Shown: positions 33,211 through 42,956 of the stretch, piece by piece
Layout: each line of letters begins with the position of its first letter
How positions within the stretch are numbered: position 1 is the first letter of the stretch
From: Bacillus sp. CH30_1T
GTDB lineage: Bacteria; Bacillota; Bacilli; Bacillales; Bacillaceae_B
Direction of reading: 5' to 3'
DNA length: 64,000 nucleotides
Assembly (NCBI RefSeq): GCF_008364765.1
Contig: NZ_VTUY01000007.1
Span: forward strand, 196,884 to 260,883
Notes under the pieces: model-generated
What the model saw: the letters and a program-made list of their open reading frames with translations, nothing else
Told to the model about the DNA's origin: nothing
The model's database searches: none
Position numbers and translations under genes: made by a program

Positions 33211-34194
33211 CTAAATATTCACTTCAATATCTGCCGAATAAATCTGATGAATGGTCCCTGCTGAGTCTTCGATCTTCAGAACGCCTTCATCGGTTATTCC
33301 GAGTGCCCTTCCTTCAATCGTTCCATTGATGGTACGGGCACGGATTTTCTTACCGATACTGATTGCATAACTCTCCCATAACAGCTTGACCGGGGTAAAA
33401 CCTTCCTTCATATACATAGAATATAGGGCTTCTATTCGTTCTAACACCTTTTGAACAATTTCTGATCTTGATAAAGGTTCTCCTTGTTCTATGGCCAGTG
33501 AGGTCGCAATCTTCTGAAGTTCATCAGGAAAGTGTTCATTCGTATGATTTACATTCATGCCGATCCCGATAATTATGGAATTTATTTTATCAGATTCAGC
33601 TTGCAGCTCCGTCAAAATCCCCGTCACTTTCTTACCGTCAATAAGAATATCATTCGGCCATTTGATCTGCGGATGAAGGTCGGTTACTTCCTCGATCGCT
33701 TGAACGACGGCAACTGCAGTAATGAGTGTAAACTGTGGGGCCTTTTGGGGTGGAAGAAGGGGCTTTAAGATCAGACTCATCCAAATTCCCGTTCCTTTTG
33801 ATGAGTGCCACTCTCTCATTAACCTGCCTCTTCCGGCAGTTTGTTCATCAGCAATGACCAACGTACCTTCTGATGCGCCGTCGCCGGCAAGCACATGAGC
33901 GATGCGCTGTGTACTTTGAACCGACTCTTCATAGTGGATCACTCTGCCTAACGATTTCGTTTGTAACCCTAAGCGGATCTTACTTTCTGTCACACTATCA
34001 GGGGTTTCAATAACTCGATATCCTTTTTTTCTTACGGCTTCTAACACAAAACCTTCTTTACGAAGTTCTTCAATATGCTTCCAAATAGCCGTTCTTGAAC
34101 AGCCTGCTATATCAGCCAGTGCTTGTCCGGATAAAAATTCCTGATTCGATTCAGATAAAGCGTGAAGCAGTTTCTTCTTTATAGTCGATTGCAT
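33211..34194 (-). CDS. birA: Biotin-protein ligase / biotin repressor
   Basis: A 327-residue two-domain protein. The N-terminal winged helix (LADIAGCSRTAIWKHIEELR) binds biotin operators. The catalytic domain has the biotinyl-AMP loop GRGRLMREWHS, ESVQSTQRIA and WPNDILIDGKKVTGIL, and attaches biotin to carboxylases. The start was set at ATG 34194, 11 bases after AAGGAGG and aligned with the B. subtilis start; the GTG at 34206 overlaps that site. Its first bases overlap the end of cca by 16 bases, so the two are in one unit. Confidence 0.95.
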   Translation of the reverse strand: MQSTIKKKLLHALSESNQEFLSGQALADIAGCSRTAIWKHIEELRKEGFVLEAVRKKGYRVIETPDSVTESKIRLGLQTKSLGRVIHYEESVQSTQRIAHVLAGDGASEGTLVIADEQTAGRGRLMREWHSSKGTGIWMSLILKPLLPPQKAPQFTLITAVAVVQAIEEVTDLHPQIKWPNDILIDGKKVTGILTELQAESDKINSIIIGIGMNVNHTNEHFPDELQKIATSLAIEQGEPLSRSEIVQKVLERIEALYSMYMKEGFTPVKLLWESYAISIGKKIRARTINGTIEGRALGITDEGVLKIEDSAGTIHQIYSADIEVNI

Positions 34195-35384
34195 GTCTGT
34201 AGCCACCTCCTTATCGTTTCTTTATCATTATTGATTGTATTGGTTACAATCGCGGATTCAATTTCAGCCAAAAGTTCCTTCATCCATGGACCTCCCTTTT
34301 TGTTCGCCCATGTCATTAAGTCATTTCCTGTTACATCCAGTTGTTGTCTCGAGGTAATCGCTAAAGAAGAATATTCTTCCTTCACGGTTTCTACAGAAGA
34401 AACCGATTTGGATTCTATGCATTCATGGACTTTCTCAACATTTATGGCTGCTTCCAGGCCGGCACGATAAAGCAAGGATTTAGACCATCCGGACTTCCTT
34501 CTTTCCTTTAAGATTCCAAGCTCCTTCGAACGTTCCCGTATCGTTTTCGTCGGTAACCTCCAGCCTTTTAGAAACTCCTCGGTATCAATTTTCCCGATAT
34601 ATGCTAATAGAAGTAACCATGTTTGGTCTTTATTAATATTTTCTAATCGAATAAGATTCGCTACATCTTGAAGAGCTTTTTTCTGTTGATTCAAATGAGG
34701 AAGTTCACTATATAGTTTGGTACGGACCAGAAGGGCAAGTGCCTCTCGTTTCCATTTACCTCCTAAAATTTTCTCGAACTCCATCGTTTTTCTTTCTACA
34801 GCTATATACTCAAGAAGCCTTGAGTGCTCTTCTAACGCATTCAATGTATCAGGATCGACCTTGAAGCCTAATTGACTTACAAAGCGCACGCCCCTCATCA
34901 TACGAAGAGCGTCCTCATTAAACCGCAAGTCCGGTGATCCAACTGTCCGGATCACTCTATTATGTATGTCATCCATGCCCTTAAAGGGATCATATACTTT
35001 CCCATTAGCATCCATGGCCATACTATTCATCGTAAAGTCACGGCGCTCCAGATCCCCTTCTAAGGAACGGATGAATTCAACCTTATCCGGCCTCCTAAAG
35101 TCCGCATATCCAGTTTCAGTCCTGAATGTAGTGATTTCATATTCTCTTCCCTCATCTATGACGAGTATAGTCCCGTGTTCTATGCCTACATCAATTGTTT
35201 TCGGAAATATCTCCTTTAGTTCTTGTGGATAGGCTGACGTTGCGATATCTACGTCATTAATCGGACGGCTTAGGAAGTGATCCCTGACAGATCCACCAAC
35301 GAAATAGGCAAAAAATCCAGCCCTTTCAATCTTTTTTAAAACTGGTACTGCTTGTTGGAATATACTCGGTAACACTTTTAACAC
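34179..35384 (-). CDS. cca: CCA tRNA nucleotidyltransferase
   Basis: A 401-residue class II nucleotidyltransferase that adds or repairs the 3' CCA of tRNA. The catalytic motif is VGGSVRDHFLSRPINDVDIA with the DxD acids, then FRRPDKVEF and the template-like RRDFTMNSMAM. The EDALRMMRGVRF motif follows. The start codon is GTG at 35384; a second GTG at 35375 is better spaced from GCAGGTG, so the first three residues are uncertain. It is downstream of bshA by 33 bp and overlaps birA. Confidence 0.94.
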   Translation of the reverse strand: MLKVLPSIFQQAVPVLKKIERAGFFAYFVGGSVRDHFLSRPINDVDIATSAYPQELKEIFPKTIDVGIEHGTILVIDEGREYEITTFRTETGYADFRRPDKVEFIRSLEGDLERRDFTMNSMAMDANGKVYDPFKGMDDIHNRVIRTVGSPDLRFNEDALRMMRGVRFVSQLGFKVDPDTLNALEEHSRLLEYIAVERKTMEFEKILGGKWKREALALLVRTKLYSELPHLNQQKKALQDVANLIRLENINKDQTWLLLLAYIGKIDTEEFLKGWRLPTKTIRERSKELGILKERRKSGWSKSLLYRAGLEAAINVEKVHECIESKSVSSVETVKEEYSSLAITSRQQLDVTGNDLMTWANKKGGPWMKELLAEIESAIVTNTINNDKETIRRWLQTCNRL

Positions 35385-35417
35385 CTGCTTTACTCGGATC
35401 TTTACCTTCCGGCTGTA

Positions 35418-36542
35418 TCATGATAGAAGCTCTTTGTAGATCCGTTCATACTCTTCTACAATTTTGCTGGAGTGAAACTTTGTTCGGGCCGTTTGTAGTG
35501 CTTGTTCCGAAAGCTCTTTGTGAAGTGCTTCATCTTTAAGCAATAACAGAGACTTTTCTGCAACTTGAGCCACGTTCCCGACTTCACAAACAAAGCCGTT
35601 GTATCCATCCTCAATGACTTCAGGAATGCCCCCTACATTTGTACCGATGCTCGGCACGCCGCAAGCCATAGCCTCCAGGGCAACTAAACCGAAACTTTCT
35701 TTTTCTGAAAGTAGCAGTTTAATGTCACTAAGCGAATAAAGCTCCTCCAAGTTATCCTGTTTTCCAAGGAACAATACTTTATCTTCTAATCCGAGTTCTC
35801 CCACCTGCCTGCATATCACCGTCATTTCAGGTCCGTCCCCGACAAGAAGGAGCTTTGCCGGGATCTCGTTTTGTATAAGGTTGAATGCAGCTACAACATC
35901 TGTTACTCTTTTCACCCCACGAAAGTTGGAAACATGAATAATGACTTTTTCATTATCCTTAATTCCATATTCATTTCTAAGATGCTGAGAATCTACTGAT
36001 TTGTAAACTCTTTCGTCTATGAAATTATAGACCGTATGAATGTCCTTATCCGGCTGTATCAAGTCATTGGTTTGTTTCACTAATGCGGAAGAAACCGCGG
36101 TCACCACGTCTGACTTTTCGATCCCGAATCGAATCGCTCCTGTTAAAGAAGGATCATAACCTAGTACGGTAATATCTGTGCCGTGCAAGGTGGTGACAAT
36201 CTTTACATCTTTACCAGACATTTGTTTACCCAAAATGGCACAGACTGCATGCGGAATAGCATAATGTACATGAAGGATGTCCAGGTTCTCACGCTCTGTA
36301 ATTTCTGCCATCTTATTCGCCAGTGCTATATCGTAAGGCGGGTATTGAAACACTGAATATTGACTCACTTCCACTTGATGAAAATAGATGTTGTGATACA
36401 TTTTATTTAACCGAAATGGAATACTCGAGGTAATAAAGTGAATTTCATGGCCTCTCTCTGCTAATAATTTCCCCAGTTCTGTAGCTACTACTCCAGACCC
36501 CCCAACAGTCGGGTAGCAGGTAATACCTATTTTCATTTTCAT
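35418..36542 (-). CDS. bshA: Bacillithiol glycosyltransferase BshA
   Basis: A 374-residue GT4-family enzyme that joins GlcNAc from UDP-GlcNAc to L-malate, the first step of bacillithiol synthesis. The N-terminus [20 protein letters not shown] and the glycosyltransferase [20 protein letters not shown] motif are distinctive, as is [14 protein letters not shown]. The ATG follows GGAG by 9 bases. The gene starts 4 bases after the bshB1 stop, so the two pathway genes are co-transcribed. Confidence 0.95.
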   Translation of the reverse strand: MKMKIGITCYPTVGGSGVVATELGKLLAERGHEIHFITSSIPFRLNKMYHNIYFHQVEVSQYSVFQYPPYDIALANKMAEITERENLDILHVHYAIPHAVCAILGKQMSGKDVKIVTTLHGTDITVLGYDPSLTGAIRFGIEKSDVVTAVSSALVKQTNDLIQPDKDIHTVYNFIDERVYKSVDSQHLRNEYGIKDNEKVIIHVSNFRGVKRVTDVVAAFNLIQNEIPAKLLLVGDGPEMTVICRQVGELGLEDKVLFLGKQDNLEELYSLSDIKLLLSEKESFGLVALEAMACGVPSIGTNVGGIPEVIEDGYNGFVCEVGNVAQVAEKSLLLLKDEALHKELSEQALQTARTKFHSSKIVEEYERIYKELLS

Positions 36543-36546
36543 ACCA

Positions 36547-37248
36547 TTAATCTCCTAACAAATCTTGATGCAATATTAGAGTGTTATAGGAAAAGAATCC
36601 TTCTGCATAACGTAGGCCCGCTTCTTTCCCCATCATTCGCTCCCTTGCTTCAACCGCTTCTATGTATCCTTCCGTTAAAGGAGTCGACACTCCTTCAGAC
36701 CCTTGGGTGAACTGGCTCGTATATGCCTCTAAGCTTCGAATCTTCGTATGCATATAGGCCTCAACATTCACTACAAATTGAGGTTTGTGAAAGCCGTTGA
36801 TTATATAAAAATACAGATTATCCGCTTTATGTGCCGGAGTTGCGGGATGGAATTTTCGAATTCCAGCTGAAAAAAAAGCTTCTTTGATCAATCGTGAAGC
36901 ATTACCATGATCAGGATGACGATCCTGTTCGTAGGGAGCGAATATCACTTTGGGCTTGTACATTCTGATCACGTTAACCACTTTTTGAATGTTTTCATCT
37001 GTTATGTAAATTCCTCTATCCGGAACATCCAAGGTCTCTCTCTTGTCGGCACCCAATATTTGTGCAGCTGACCTTGCTTCTTCTTTACGCAAAGAAACGG
37101 TTCCATTTGAAGAAAGCTCGGCTTCTGTGAGATCACAAATTACAATCTTCTTTCCTTTAGCCGCATATTTTGCAAGGGTACCGCCCATGCCGATCTCCAC
37201 GTCATCGGCATGGGCTCCAAATGCGAGGATGTCTATTTGTTGATCCAC
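36547..37248 (-). CDS. bshB1: Bacillithiol deacetylase BshB1
   Basis: A 233-residue zinc deacetylase of the LmbE/PIG-L family that removes the acetyl group from GlcNAc-malate. The zinc-binding AHADDVEIG (residues about 12-20) and HPDHGNAS motifs are present. It sits between mgsA (1 bp before its start) and bshA (4 bp after its stop), in a dapB-mgsA-bshB1-bshA-cca-birA series with very short gaps. Start supported by AGGAGG 8 bases upstream. Confidence 0.93.
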   Translation of the reverse strand: MDQQIDILAFGAHADDVEIGMGGTLAKYAAKGKKIVICDLTEAELSSNGTVSLRKEEARSAAQILGADKRETLDVPDRGIYITDENIQKVVNVIRMYKPKVIFAPYEQDRHPDHGNASRLIKEAFFSAGIRKFHPATPAHKADNLYFYIINGFHKPQFVVNVEAYMHTKIRSLEAYTSQFTQGSEGVSTPLTEGYIEAVEARERMMGKEAGLRYAEGFFSYNTLILHQDLLGD

Positions 37249-37249
37249 T

Positions 37250-37657
37250 TTACTCCTCCTTATCCTTTACCACACTTCTCCACTCGATATCTCCTCTTTC
37301 GAGCCCTTTCACCAATACTTCTGCTGTTCCCATATTGGTAGCTAATGGAACTTGATACACATCACATAGTCTGATTAATGCAGATACATCAGGTTCATGT
37401 GGCTGAGCTGTTAAAGGGTCTCTAAAAAACAGGACAAGATCCATATTATTATTGGCAATATAAGAACCTATCTCCTGGTCTCCCCCCAGTGGACCTGAAC
37501 GGAATCGATGGACAGATAATCCCGTTTCTTCCACGATTCTCTTTCCCGTTGTTCCAGTGGCGAAAAGAGCGTGTTCTTCAATTATTGACTTATATGCCAA
37601 TACGAAACGAATAAGATCGTCTTTTTTCTTATCATGAGCTATTAATGCGATATTCAT
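37250..37657 (-). CDS. mgsA: Methylglyoxal synthase
   Basis: A 135-residue enzyme that converts dihydroxyacetone phosphate to methylglyoxal and phosphate. The N-terminus [15 protein letters not shown], the phosphate-binding ATGTTGKRI, the catalytic [10 protein letters not shown] and [18 protein letters not shown] are family signatures. The start at ATG 37657 follows AAAGGG by 8 bases; the GTG at 37666 overlaps that site. Methylglyoxal is detoxified with thiols, so a link to the adjacent bacillithiol genes is natural, though inferred. Confidence 0.95.
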   Translation of the reverse strand: MNIALIAHDKKKDDLIRFVLAYKSIIEEHALFATGTTGKRIVEETGLSVHRFRSGPLGGDQEIGSYIANNNMDLVLFFRDPLTAQPHEPDVSALIRLCDVYQVPLATNMGTAEVLVKGLERGDIEWRSVVKDKEE

Positions 37658-37669
37658 AACACTCACCCT

Positions 37670-38440
37670 TTAATCTAGAATATTTTCCAGCCCGTACACA
37701 AGTGTATCCAGCTTCATGACCGTATCAACGGAAACTTTCACTCCTGACATGAAGCTTCCCCGGTTAAAAGAGTCATGACGGATCGTTAATGTCTGACCCT
37801 CCGCTCCTAACATCACTTGTTGATGAGCAATTAATCCCGGCAGGCGGACACTATGGATATGTATGCCATCAACATTCGCCCCTCTTGCACCAGAATGCGT
37901 TTCCTTTTCATCAGGGTGCCCCTGCTGCTTCGATTCTCTCACTTCCCTGATCATTTCGGCTGTCTTAACGGCAGTCCCTGAAGGTGCATCCAGTTTTTGA
38001 TCGTGATGTAATTCAATGATTTCCACATCATTGAAATACTTAGCTGCCATCTGGGAAAATTTCATCATAAGCACTGCTCCAATAGCAAAATTGGGGGCAA
38101 TTATACATCCCAGCGACTTTGATTCTGCAAGGGTCTTAAGTTCATTTAATTCATCTGTAGAGAAACCTGTCGTGCCCACAACTGGTCTAACACCGTATTC
38201 CAGGGCCGTTTTCGTATGGTGATAACCTACTTCTGGAGTTGTTAAATCAATAAGCACATCTGGGGCTTGATCTTGAAAGCATGATTCAATATCCGCGTAC
38301 ACCGGTACATCTATATCTATTTCTTTCTTGTAATCAATCACACTAATAAGCGTAAAATGTTCAATATCCTTTACTAACTGAACCGCTTCTTTCCCCATTC
38401 TTCCTCTTGGTCCAGCAATAGTGACGTTAATTTGTTCCAT
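37670..38440 (-). CDS. dapB: 4-hydroxy-tetrahydrodipicolinate reductase
   Basis: A 256-residue NAD(P)H-dependent reductase in the lysine/diaminopimelate pathway, which also feeds dipicolinate for spores. The nucleotide-binding [11 protein letters not shown] lies at the N-terminus and the catalytic [15 protein letters not shown] in the middle. The start is taken as ATG 38440, 5 bases after AGGGA; an ATG two codons earlier (38446) is equally possible. It overlaps the ypjD end by 14 bases. Confidence 0.94.
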   Translation of the reverse strand: MEQINVTIAGPRGRMGKEAVQLVKDIEHFTLISVIDYKKEIDIDVPVYADIESCFQDQAPDVLIDLTTPEVGYHHTKTALEYGVRPVVGTTGFSTDELNELKTLAESKSLGCIIAPNFAIGAVLMMKFSQMAAKYFNDVEIIELHHDQKLDAPSGTAVKTAEMIREVRESKQQGHPDEKETHSGARGANVDGIHIHSVRLPGLIAHQQVMLGAEGQTLTIRHDSFNRGSFMSGVKVSVDTVMKLDTLVYGLENILD

Positions 38441-38780
38441 CTTCATCCCTACTTTCAATTCTTGTCCAGCGATCTTTATCTCTTGTATTAAATTTATCCA
38501 TCACACGATCGTGGGCCTCTTCCAGGCTGATATCCAGGGAGTTCGCCAGACAGATGACCACAAACAATAAATCCCCGAGTTCCTCCTCAATCGTCTTTTC
38601 TTCCTCTGAATTCTTCTTTGGTTTTTCTCCATAATAATGATTTACTTCTCTCGCCAGTTCACCTAGTTCCTCCGTGAGCCTCGCAACCATTGCCAATGGA
38701 CTGAAATATCCTTCTTTAAATTGACTTATGTATTGATCTACTTCTTTTTGTAATTGATCCATCGTTTTTTTATTATCCAT
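38427..38780 (-). CDS. ypjD: MazG-like nucleotide pyrophosphohydrolase YpjD
   Basis: A 117-residue all-alpha NTP pyrophosphohydrolase. The metal-binding pattern [11 protein letters not shown] and [16 protein letters not shown] is the MazG signature. It may clear non-canonical nucleotides; the substrate is not known from sequence. The start was set at ATG 38780, 11 bases after GAAGGAG and aligned with the B. subtilis N-terminus ([14 protein letters not shown]); the longer frame from 38840 is unlikely. It is the first gene of the dapB series. Confidence 0.9.
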   Translation of the reverse strand: MDNKKTMDQLQKEVDQYISQFKEGYFSPLAMVARLTEELGELAREVNHYYGEKPKKNSEEEKTIEEELGDLLFVVICLANSLDISLEEAHDRVMDKFNTRDKDRWTRIESRDEDGTN

Positions 38781-38868
38781 AAGAAGCCACACTCCTTCAG
38801 TATCTCCTATCATGTTAGCTAAATCCTTCCCGTTTGACAAATATTACGTTTGATTTATTAACTCTTCA

Positions 38869-38897
38869 TTGCCAGTTCGTTTTTCTTCTTATATAAT
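38869..38897 (+). promoter_or_regulatory. Sigma-A promoter of the YitT-family gene
   Basis: TTGCCA (38869-38874), a 17-base spacer, then TATAAT (38892-38897), about 45 bp before the plus-strand ATG. Confidence 0.8.
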
Positions 38898-38941
38898 GTC
38901 TCTGTCAACGAGATAATACGAATTGAAGGAGGGAAACACAT

Positions 38942-39811
38942 ATGTTGGGATTACGCTTAAAAAATATATTATTCATCCTGTTGGGGTCAGCTATCTTCGC
39001 ATTTGGTCTTGTCCATTTTAATATCCAAAATAAATTGGCTGAAGGCGGATTTACCGGAATAACACTTATCCTTTATTTTTTATTTGACATTGATCCGTCT
39101 TACTCCAACCTGGCCTTAAATATCCCCCTATTTTTCTTAGGATGGAAGCTTCTCGGAAAGAAAGCTTTCTACTATACTGTACTCGGAACCGTCAGCCTCT
39201 CTGTATTTCTATGGATTTTCCAAAGATATCAAATGACCATCAACCTGGAAGGCGATCTGTTTCTTGCAGCATTATTTGCAGGGGTTTTTATCGGGGTTGG
39301 ACTGGGGATTATTTTCAGATATGGCGGTACGACGGGCGGCGTTGATATCATCGCTCGACTCGCCCATAAGTACATAGGATGGAGCATGGGGAAAACGATG
39401 TTTATGTTTGACGCCGTCGTCATTGGAGCGTCACTCATCACGTACCTCGAATACAGGGAAGCCATGTATACACTGGTAGCTGTATTCGTTGCGGCAAGGG
39501 TCATTGACTTTATGCAGGAAGGGGCATACTCAGCCAGAGGAGCTATGATTATTTCCGACAGCCATGAAGAAATAGCGAGTGTCATTAATGAAAAAATGGA
39601 CCGGGGGGTAACCGTGCTAAGAGGACATGGTTCGTTCACGAAACAAAACAGGGAAGTGCTCTACTGTGTGGTCGGGAAAAATGAAATCGTACGGTTGAAA
39701 AATATCATCACAAGCGTCGATCCACATGCATTCGTCTCCGTCACCGTCGTACATGACGTACTTGGCGAAGGATTTACATTAGACGCAGACAAGAACCCTT
39801 TACATGACTAA
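38942..39811 (+). CDS. ypjC: YitT family membrane protein (YpjC)
   Basis: A 289-residue protein with about five hydrophobic segments in the first 200 residues and a C-terminal DUF2179 domain (SARGAMIISDSHEEIASVIN, then VLRGHGSFTKQ). This layout defines the YitT family of integral membrane proteins. By position it corresponds to YpjC. Transport or sensing roles have been suggested for the family without proof. GGAGGG lies 9 bases upstream of the ATG and a good sigma-A promoter is present. It faces the protease gene across a terminator. Confidence 0.88.
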   Translation: MLGLRLKNILFILLGSAIFAFGLVHFNIQNKLAEGGFTGITLILYFLFDIDPSYSNLALNIPLFFLGWKLLGKKAFYYTVLGTVSLSVFLWIFQRYQMTINLEGDLFLAALFAGVFIGVGLGIIFRYGGTTGGVDIIARLAHKYIGWSMGKTMFMFDAVVIGASLITYLEYREAMYTLVAVFVAARVIDFMQEGAYSARGAMIISDSHEEIASVINEKMDRGVTVLRGHGSFTKQNREVLYCVVGKNEIVRLKNIITSVDPHAFVSVTVVHDVLGEGFTLDADKNPLHD

Positions 39812-39832
39812 CATGGATCTACCATATACAAA

Positions 39833-39867
39833 AAGAAGCTGGGCTCATAACTAGAGTCCAGCTTCTT
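39833..39867. terminator. Bidirectional intrinsic terminator
   Basis: AAGAAGCTGG..CTC pairs with GAG.CCAGCTTCTT around a 7-base loop, with CTTTATTT on the right. It lies between the convergent ypjC and protease genes. Confidence 0.8.
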
Positions 39868-39879
39868 CTTTATTTAGAA

Positions 39880-40560
39880 TCAATCGTCACCATTCATCCC
39901 AGTAAAGATTAATACAAGTCTAAGTAATTCAATAACCGCAACTGCAGCAGCAGCTACATATGTCATTGCCGCGGCGTTCAACACTTTCCGTGCATGTCGT
40001 TCTTCTTCATTCCGAATCAGACCAAGTGAAACGATCTGGTTCATCGCCCGGGAAGAAGCATTGAATTCTACAGGAAGGGTGATTAATTGGAACACAACCC
40101 CCGCTGCCATCAGAATGATTCCAAGCAGGAACATTCCAGTCATTTGAGTGAACATTCCGATCAGCAAGAAGATCCAGGACATATTGGAGCCTATGTTCGC
40201 AACTGGAACCAACGCATGACGGAATCGTAGAAATGCATAGCTTTCAGCATCTTGAATCGCATGCCCGACTTCATGGGCCGCCACAGCTGCTCCCGCTACA
40301 GAATGTCCGTGATAGTTATCAGGTGACAATGCAACCGTTTTTGTAATCGGGTTGTAGTGGTCACTCAAAAACCCTCTGCCTTCCACGACCTTCACGTTGT
40401 GTAATCCATTGTCATCGAGAATCCTTCTAGCCATTTCCCTTCCAGTCATACCTGAAGTGGTGGCCACTCTTGAATATTTCTTAAACGTACTCTTCACACG
40501 CATTTGAGCTCCGATTGGAATAAGAGCAATGAGTAAAAAGTAAATTAAAAATCCTGCCAT
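39880..40560 (-). CDS. YugP-like membrane zinc metallopeptidase
   Basis: A 226-residue membrane protease. The zinc motif is HEVGH in AAHEVGHAIQDAE, flanked by hydrophobic segments at the N-terminus (FLIYFLLIALIPI) and two or three in the C-terminal half. This matches the YugP/PF04298 family of neutral zinc peptidases, although yugP lies elsewhere in B. subtilis. The metal-dependent activity is predicted; the substrate is unknown. The ATG follows GGAGG by 10 bases. Confidence 0.87.
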   Translation of the reverse strand: MAGFLIYFLLIALIPIGAQMRVKSTFKKYSRVATTSGMTGREMARRILDDNGLHNVKVVEGRGFLSDHYNPITKTVALSPDNYHGHSVAGAAVAAHEVGHAIQDAESYAFLRFRHALVPVANIGSNMSWIFLLIGMFTQMTGMFLLGIILMAAGVVFQLITLPVEFNASSRAMNQIVSLGLIRNEEERHARKVLNAAAMTYVAAAAVAVIELLRLVLIFTGMNGDD

Positions 40561-40619
40561 TATCGCAATAACCTCCAGATGTTTAGATACTTAAATTTTA
40601 TAGTGCTATAAAGATTCTG

Positions 40620-41411
40620 TCAATTTTTTTGACGCTCTGACTTTTTTGCCTCACCTTGTCCTTTATATTTTCTCCAACCTACATAAGATAATGTAGAAAC
40701 AATGATACTACCGGTTGAAATGATCACCCACCAGAGGGAAGGATCTGCTTCATCCTCTTGTTTATTCTCAAACAGCTTCTCAAGGTCGGTTTCCAAGGAT
40801 GTTAATTCGGTCATGGTTTCCGTACTTTCCAACACGTCTTGCCGGTAATGATCCAAGTAAGAAATCCTTGCGTCCAGCGCTTGAGCACGTTCTACCGAAA
40901 TATCTAATTTAATACTTGGTTGGATAATATTATATTTCGATAAAAACACATTCAATGTGGTATGGTATTCATCTGCATTTCCATTTTCAGCTGCCGACTT
41001 CACCCCATTAAATGCTTCCATTATCGGGTCTTCCATTTCGACCCACAAAGGCTGATATTGACTGCTTAAAGCATCCATCACAAGGCGGAACTTTGTAACG
41101 GCGTTCACCTTCTGTTCCATGTCAGCAGAGGTCTGATTGATACTCTCCACTGCCAAATTATGTGAGATCGTAAGAATTCTAAGCTCATCCATTGAAAAAG
41201 AACGTTGTGCGCTTAAAGACGCAAATTCATCAGAGAAATAAACCAGTAGATGTTTCGCTTCTTCATATCTTCCAGCCTTTGTCATTTGCAAGGCCTGGTC
41301 TGCAACTTCATCAAGCTCGTTCATCGGAGACGTCGACTCTACTGCATTTAATGGGTGAGGTATTAAAATGAGAAAAAAGAAAAGCGCGATAAAGAATTGG
41401 ATAAATTTCAT
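40620..41411 (-). CDS. ypjB: Sporulation protein YpjB
   Basis: A 263-residue protein with an N-terminal signal peptide (KFIQFFIALFFFLILIPHP), a long helical extracytoplasmic region, and one C-terminal membrane span (WWVIISTGSIIVSTLSYVGW) followed by a basic tail. This arrangement and the position next to ypjA and the qcr operon match YpjB, whose gene is induced in sporulation. Its molecular role is unknown. The ATG follows a GGGGGG stretch by about 6 bases. Confidence 0.83.
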   Translation of the reverse strand: MKFIQFFIALFFFLILIPHPLNAVESTSPMNELDEVADQALQMTKAGRYEEAKHLLVYFSDEFASLSAQRSFSMDELRILTISHNLAVESINQTSADMEQKVNAVTKFRLVMDALSSQYQPLWVEMEDPIMEAFNGVKSAAENGNADEYHTTLNVFLSKYNIIQPSIKLDISVERAQALDARISYLDHYRQDVLESTETMTELTSLETDLEKLFENKQEDEADPSLWWVIISTGSIIVSTLSYVGWRKYKGQGEAKKSERQKN

Positions 41412-41477
41412 ACTTGTCCCCCCTAAAACTACTAGTAAAGTTTATGAAAGGGTGGACAAGAGTAGACCAAAAAAAGA

Positions 41478-42074
41478 CTATGGCATAAGTTGAATATCTA
41501 AGCGTTTCGTTTTTTGTGTGAAGATATAAGCGATAGCGATCGAGACAATACTTAACCAAAAAGTGAAGTATCCAATATGTTGTATGTACATATACAAACT
41601 TGAGTAAACGGGAAACTGCATATATACGTAATCGATGATGTCATTATGTACAGTCCATACGGCACCGGCTATAATGTGCCAAATCCTCACCCGGTAAAAG
41701 GAAGAATACAATATTCCTTGTATAGCCATTGCTCCATGTGACACCATGAGCATATAGCCCTCCCAAGGTAAATCTCCGGAAACCCACAGTGTTAACAAAT
41801 TCATTACCACGGCCCATATCCCATATTTAAACAGTGTGATAATGGCTAACACTTCAAATAATGGCCAATTGCGATTCAGTAAAAATGCTATAAGAACGAA
41901 ACAAAAAAACAGACTGGCTGTCGGGCTGTCGGGAACAAACACTAAAAATTGCGAGGGAGTATTTCGTAGTTGAGAGATATACCATATATAACCGTATATA
42001 GTGCCAAACACATTCACAATGAGAAGCAACCATACAAACATTTTGTTCTTCAAGATGGACATGATCCAGAGCAT
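41478..42074 (-). CDS. ypjA: YpjA family membrane protein (DUF1405)
   Basis: A 198-residue polytopic membrane protein with about six hydrophobic segments; the loop RNTPSQFLVFVPDSPTASLF and MVSHGAMAIQGILY are DUF1405 features. GAGAGG lies about 9 bases before the ATG; an in-frame ATG four codons later is an alternative. It follows the qcrC terminator, so it probably has its own promoter or is fed by read-through. No function is known. Confidence 0.83.
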   Translation of the reverse strand: MLWIMSILKNKMFVWLLLIVNVFGTIYGYIWYISQLRNTPSQFLVFVPDSPTASLFFCFVLIAFLLNRNWPLFEVLAIITLFKYGIWAVVMNLLTLWVSGDLPWEGYMLMVSHGAMAIQGILYSSFYRVRIWHIIAGAVWTVHNDIIDYVYMQFPVYSSLYMYIQHIGYFTFWLSIVSIAIAYIFTQKTKRLDIQLMP

Positions 42075-42098
42075 TTATTTAATCCTCTCTTTCAAGTA

Positions 42099-42131
42099 GA
42101 AAAAAAGAGCCAACGTAAGCCGGCCCTTTTT
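42099..42131 (-). terminator. Intrinsic terminator of qcrABC
   Basis: On the minus strand AAAAGGGCC pairs with GGCTCTTTT and is followed by TTTC, 6 bp past qcrC. Confidence 0.78.
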
Positions 42132-42137
42132 CACTAT

Positions 42138-42908
42138 TTATTCTTTTAAACCAGAGATGAATTCAGCCAGTTTGTCCAGCTCTTCGTCTGATCCTTTAAA
42201 TAAACCTGCAGGCATACCTGGTGGTTTACCGTTTTTAGCAATATCCGCTACTTCTTCAGGTGAGAGGCCAGTTGCAACTAAAGAAGGTCCTGCTCCACCT
42301 TGCAGATTTTCACCATGACAGTTAATACAACCGTTTTTCTGGTCTGCATAGATTTTATACCCTTCAGATTCTTTATCGAAATCCACTTCAGCCTGAATCT
42401 TACCTTGTTCCTTCGCTGCTTCCCAATCATGAGTCACAACTGATTCCCAAGTCAAGAAATATGTTGCTGCAAGTGCCAATAACATGAATCCTACTGCAAA
42501 TGGACGTTTCGTTGGGCGACGTTCAGGTCCTACGTCGATAAATGGAGCAAGTAAAAGCGCTCCAAATGCGATTCCAGGAATAATGAATGCTCCAATAACA
42601 TTATAAGGTCCAGATGCATATGTGTATTTAAGTAATTGGTATAAGAATAAGAAATACCAGTCAGGTAATGGAATATATCCAGTATCTGTTGGATCGGCAA
42701 CACGCTCTAACGGTGATGGATGAGCAACCGTTAAACATAGATAACCGATTAGGAAAACAGCTCCAACTAACCATTCTTTTAGTAAGAAGTTTGGCCAGAA
42801 AGCCTCTGTTTTTCCAGGGAACTCCGAATAATCTTTAGGAATATTCGGCTTTCTGTCTGCAGGTACACGTGAGTCCCCTACAAACTTCATCCCTTTTCCT
42901 CGATGCAT
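42138..42908 (-). CDS. qcrC: Menaquinol:cytochrome c reductase, cytochrome b/c subunit
   Basis: A 256-residue fusion of a subunit IV-like b domain with a C-terminal cytochrome c domain. The N-terminus MHRGKGMKFVGDSRVPADRK is typical of Bacillus QcrC. Three hydrophobic helices (about residues 50-70, 110-130, 140-160) follow, then the heme c site CINCHG near residue 198 and a distal Met ligand candidate in PGMPAGLF. It passes electrons from menaquinol to cytochrome c. It is the last gene of qcrABC. Confidence 0.95.
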   Translation of the reverse strand: MHRGKGMKFVGDSRVPADRKPNIPKDYSEFPGKTEAFWPNFLLKEWLVGAVFLIGYLCLTVAHPSPLERVADPTDTGYIPLPDWYFLFLYQLLKYTYASGPYNVIGAFIIPGIAFGALLLAPFIDVGPERRPTKRPFAVGFMLLALAATYFLTWESVVTHDWEAAKEQGKIQAEVDFDKESEGYKIYADQKNGCINCHGENLQGGAGPSLVATGLSPEEVADIAKNGKPPGMPAGLFKGSDEELDKLAEFISGLKE

Positions 42909-42956
42909 AGCGTCCCCCTCCTTCTAATTTAAGGTTTATTAATTTATGTTCGTATC

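Noticed and set aside
34204-34206. GTG start of birA giving MATDMQST
   Set aside because: That GTG is part of the AAGGAGGTG ribosome site; the ATG 12 bases on is properly spaced and matches the homologue's start.
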